Shown here one piece after another: positions 62,485 to 64,000 of a stretch of DNA of 64,000 bases. The notes beneath the pieces are model-generated. The model was given only the letters and a program-made list of their open reading frames with translations, did no database searches and was not told the origin of the DNA. Location: contig JACGWO010000001.1 in the NCBI GenBank assembly GCA_034509735.1, positions 9,254,854-9,318,853 of the forward strand, read 5' to 3'. Position numbers and translations under genes: made by a program. The first letter of the stretch is position 1, and the number at the start of each line of letters is the position of its first letter. This DNA comes from Sesamum alatum. Its lineage: Eukaryota; Streptophyta; Magnoliopsida; Lamiales; Pedaliaceae.

Positions 62485-63323
62485 GAGTAAATGCCATTTT
62501 TGATTTCATATATTAGTCCCAATTTAATTTTGGTTCTAATTATTATAAAATTTTTAATTTTAGGAATTTTGGTCCTAACTTTAAAAATTGATGACTTCTG
62601 TTAAAATGAGGCACGTGCCCCTCACATGATTCGTATTTTGGGGAAATATATACATGTAATGACAAAAAAGGAGGGAAAAATCTCAAATTAGGGTTCATAC
62701 ACGATTTTTGATCTTCCTTCTTCACCCAAATTCCACTTCCATCTCTGAAAAAGTGGAGTCAACAAGTGATTCGGCTTCTACCCAAAGATATCTCATGTGT
62801 TATTGTGATAAGAAAGCATCTTTAACACAAATTCACATCATTTATTTTTTTTTTTTTCAAATTTTTGGCAAAACATCAACAGATTTTTTTGAAATAAAAA
62901 GAGGGAAACTTACTGTAATTGAGTGGGGGGAAAATCATTGAACTTTGGATCTCGAAGGCTCATCTTCCGCAACAATTTGCTGCTCTTTCACTTCTTCGAT
63001 GGGAAATTTGGAAAAAAAAAAAAAAAAGAAGAAGAAGAAGAAGAAGAAGAAGGGCTTACAAGTTTGCAGAGTAAAGGGCAGAGATTTTGGGAAGAAATTT
63101 GAGTTACAAATCAGTGAGTTTTTCCCAAATATGTAAGTCATACGAACCATGTGAGGGGCACATGCCTCATTTTACCAGAAGTTAATATTTTTCGTTAATT
63201 TCTAACATTGGGACCAAAATTGAGATACAACGAAAAATACTGTCATGAAATTAAAATTTTTGTATTAATTGAAATGAAAATTGAACTGAAACTAATATAT
63301 GGAGCCAAAAATGAGATTTACCC
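62485..63323. mobile_element. Second foldback-type element, longer arms with unrelated centre
   Basis: The left arm (62485 to about 62635) and the right arm (about 63145-63323) are inverted copies. GAGTAAATGCCATTTTTG at the left matches the inverse of the right end (GGGTAAATCTCATTTTTG). Further in, GACTTCTGTTAAAATGAGGC and GTGCCCCTCACATG occur nearly identically in inverse orientation. The flanks ACTGAAGAA and ACCGAAGAG agree at 7 of 9, though one extra base separates the left copy from the terminus. The centre holds short open frames and a (GAA)n run (63027-63051) but no recognisable transposase. Confidence 0.65.
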
Positions 63324-63586
63324 ACCGAAGAGAAACGTCGTCATGGGCATGGATGAAATGAAAAGATGAAAAATATTATTATTAATTACTTTTTGTATTA
63401 ATAATTCTGAAAAAGTTTGGGAAAGAAATGATAGTTTATATATATATATATATATTATGAAACCGAAAGACAGAGAATCGTTGCATCGCATTGCATGAGC
63501 ACAGGATATTGGAGGAAATATAATATAATATAACTCCTAAGTAGTCCAACCTGGCTACCTCTACATGATATGGGAATATATTATTA

Positions 63587-63622
<36 letters not shown>

Positions 63623-64000
63623 GATGTACACGATCATAACCACATGATCTCAACATACTTTTTACTCCCTTTTCTCACGTGCACAACTGGCCGCCCTCCT
63701 CCAATCTCAATATTCTAATTTAAGTCCTTATTTCTAATTATTAATTTCTTCAAGAGGACTACACACCTTAACTTAATTAACTCTACATATAAATCTTTTG
63801 CTATGAATAAATAAATTATGCGGAAATCATAATTCAGTAACAAAAAGTATTATTATTATTGCTGTTGTGGTGGTGGTCGTTATTATTTTCAACTTGTTTC
63901 TCTCCGTTGATTTTATATATTAAATTTGATGATTGCATCGTACCTCTAATATATTTGAGTAGTGCATGATTCTAAATATTTAAGAAAGAATGGTCAAATG
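63324..64000. other. AT-rich intergenic DNA to right edge
   Basis: Contains (TA)n at about 63436-63456 and (TTA)n at 63581-63623. No gene is seen. Confidence 0.55.
63581..63623. repeat. (TTA)n microsatellite
   Basis: A run of TTA units, interrupted once near 63586. Confidence 0.9.

Overview
This window is nuclear DNA of a flowering plant, most likely a eudicot. The evidence is intron-rich genes with AT-rich GT-AG introns, chloroplast and mitochondrial targeting peptides, plant-only families (U-box/ARM ligase, GPI-anchored LysM protein, HCF244, GPAT9, plant O-fucosyltransferase-like protein), long AT-rich intergenic DNA with microsatellites, and degenerate plant-type DNA transposons. I cannot name the species; an asterid would fit, but that is a guess.

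Layout, left to right: ubiquilin/DSK2 (-, cut by the left edge); a frameshifted STOP1-type zinc-finger pseudogene (+); a short penta-EF-hand Ca-binding protein (+); U-box/ARM ligase PUB15-like (+); histidine-phosphatase family protein (-), sharing a short divergent promoter with the Sec1/Munc18 protein SLY1 (+); NAD-isocitrate dehydrogenase regulatory subunit (+); a flavin monooxygenase gene with a 1-bp frameshift (+); chloroplast MATE transporter DTX45-like (-); LYM2-like LysM GPI-anchored protein (-); GPAT9 acyltransferase (-); an O-fucosyltransferase-like protein (+); TIM44 (+); and HCF244 (+). From about 57.1 kb to the right edge I see no convincing gene. That stretch holds microsatellites and several non-autonomous DNA transposons, including a foldback element with a perfect 9-bp target duplication and a CACTA-like element with a 3-bp target duplication.

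The genes do not form a pathway; they are an ordinary mix of housekeeping and immunity-related plant genes. Several (DSK2, NAD-IDH, LYM2, SLY1, HCF244) have Arabidopsis relatives that I recall as lying in the At2g17 and At4g35 regions, so the window probably preserves an ancient syntenic block. I did not find an undescribed molecular system. The items most worth a second look are the FMO frameshift, the STOP1-like pseudogene, the MULE-like and CACTA-like elements, two GC-AG introns, and a hidden GPI-tail exon in the LYM2-like gene. Exon borders were worked out by hand from splice signals, reading-frame continuity and family similarity; none has been tested against transcripts.
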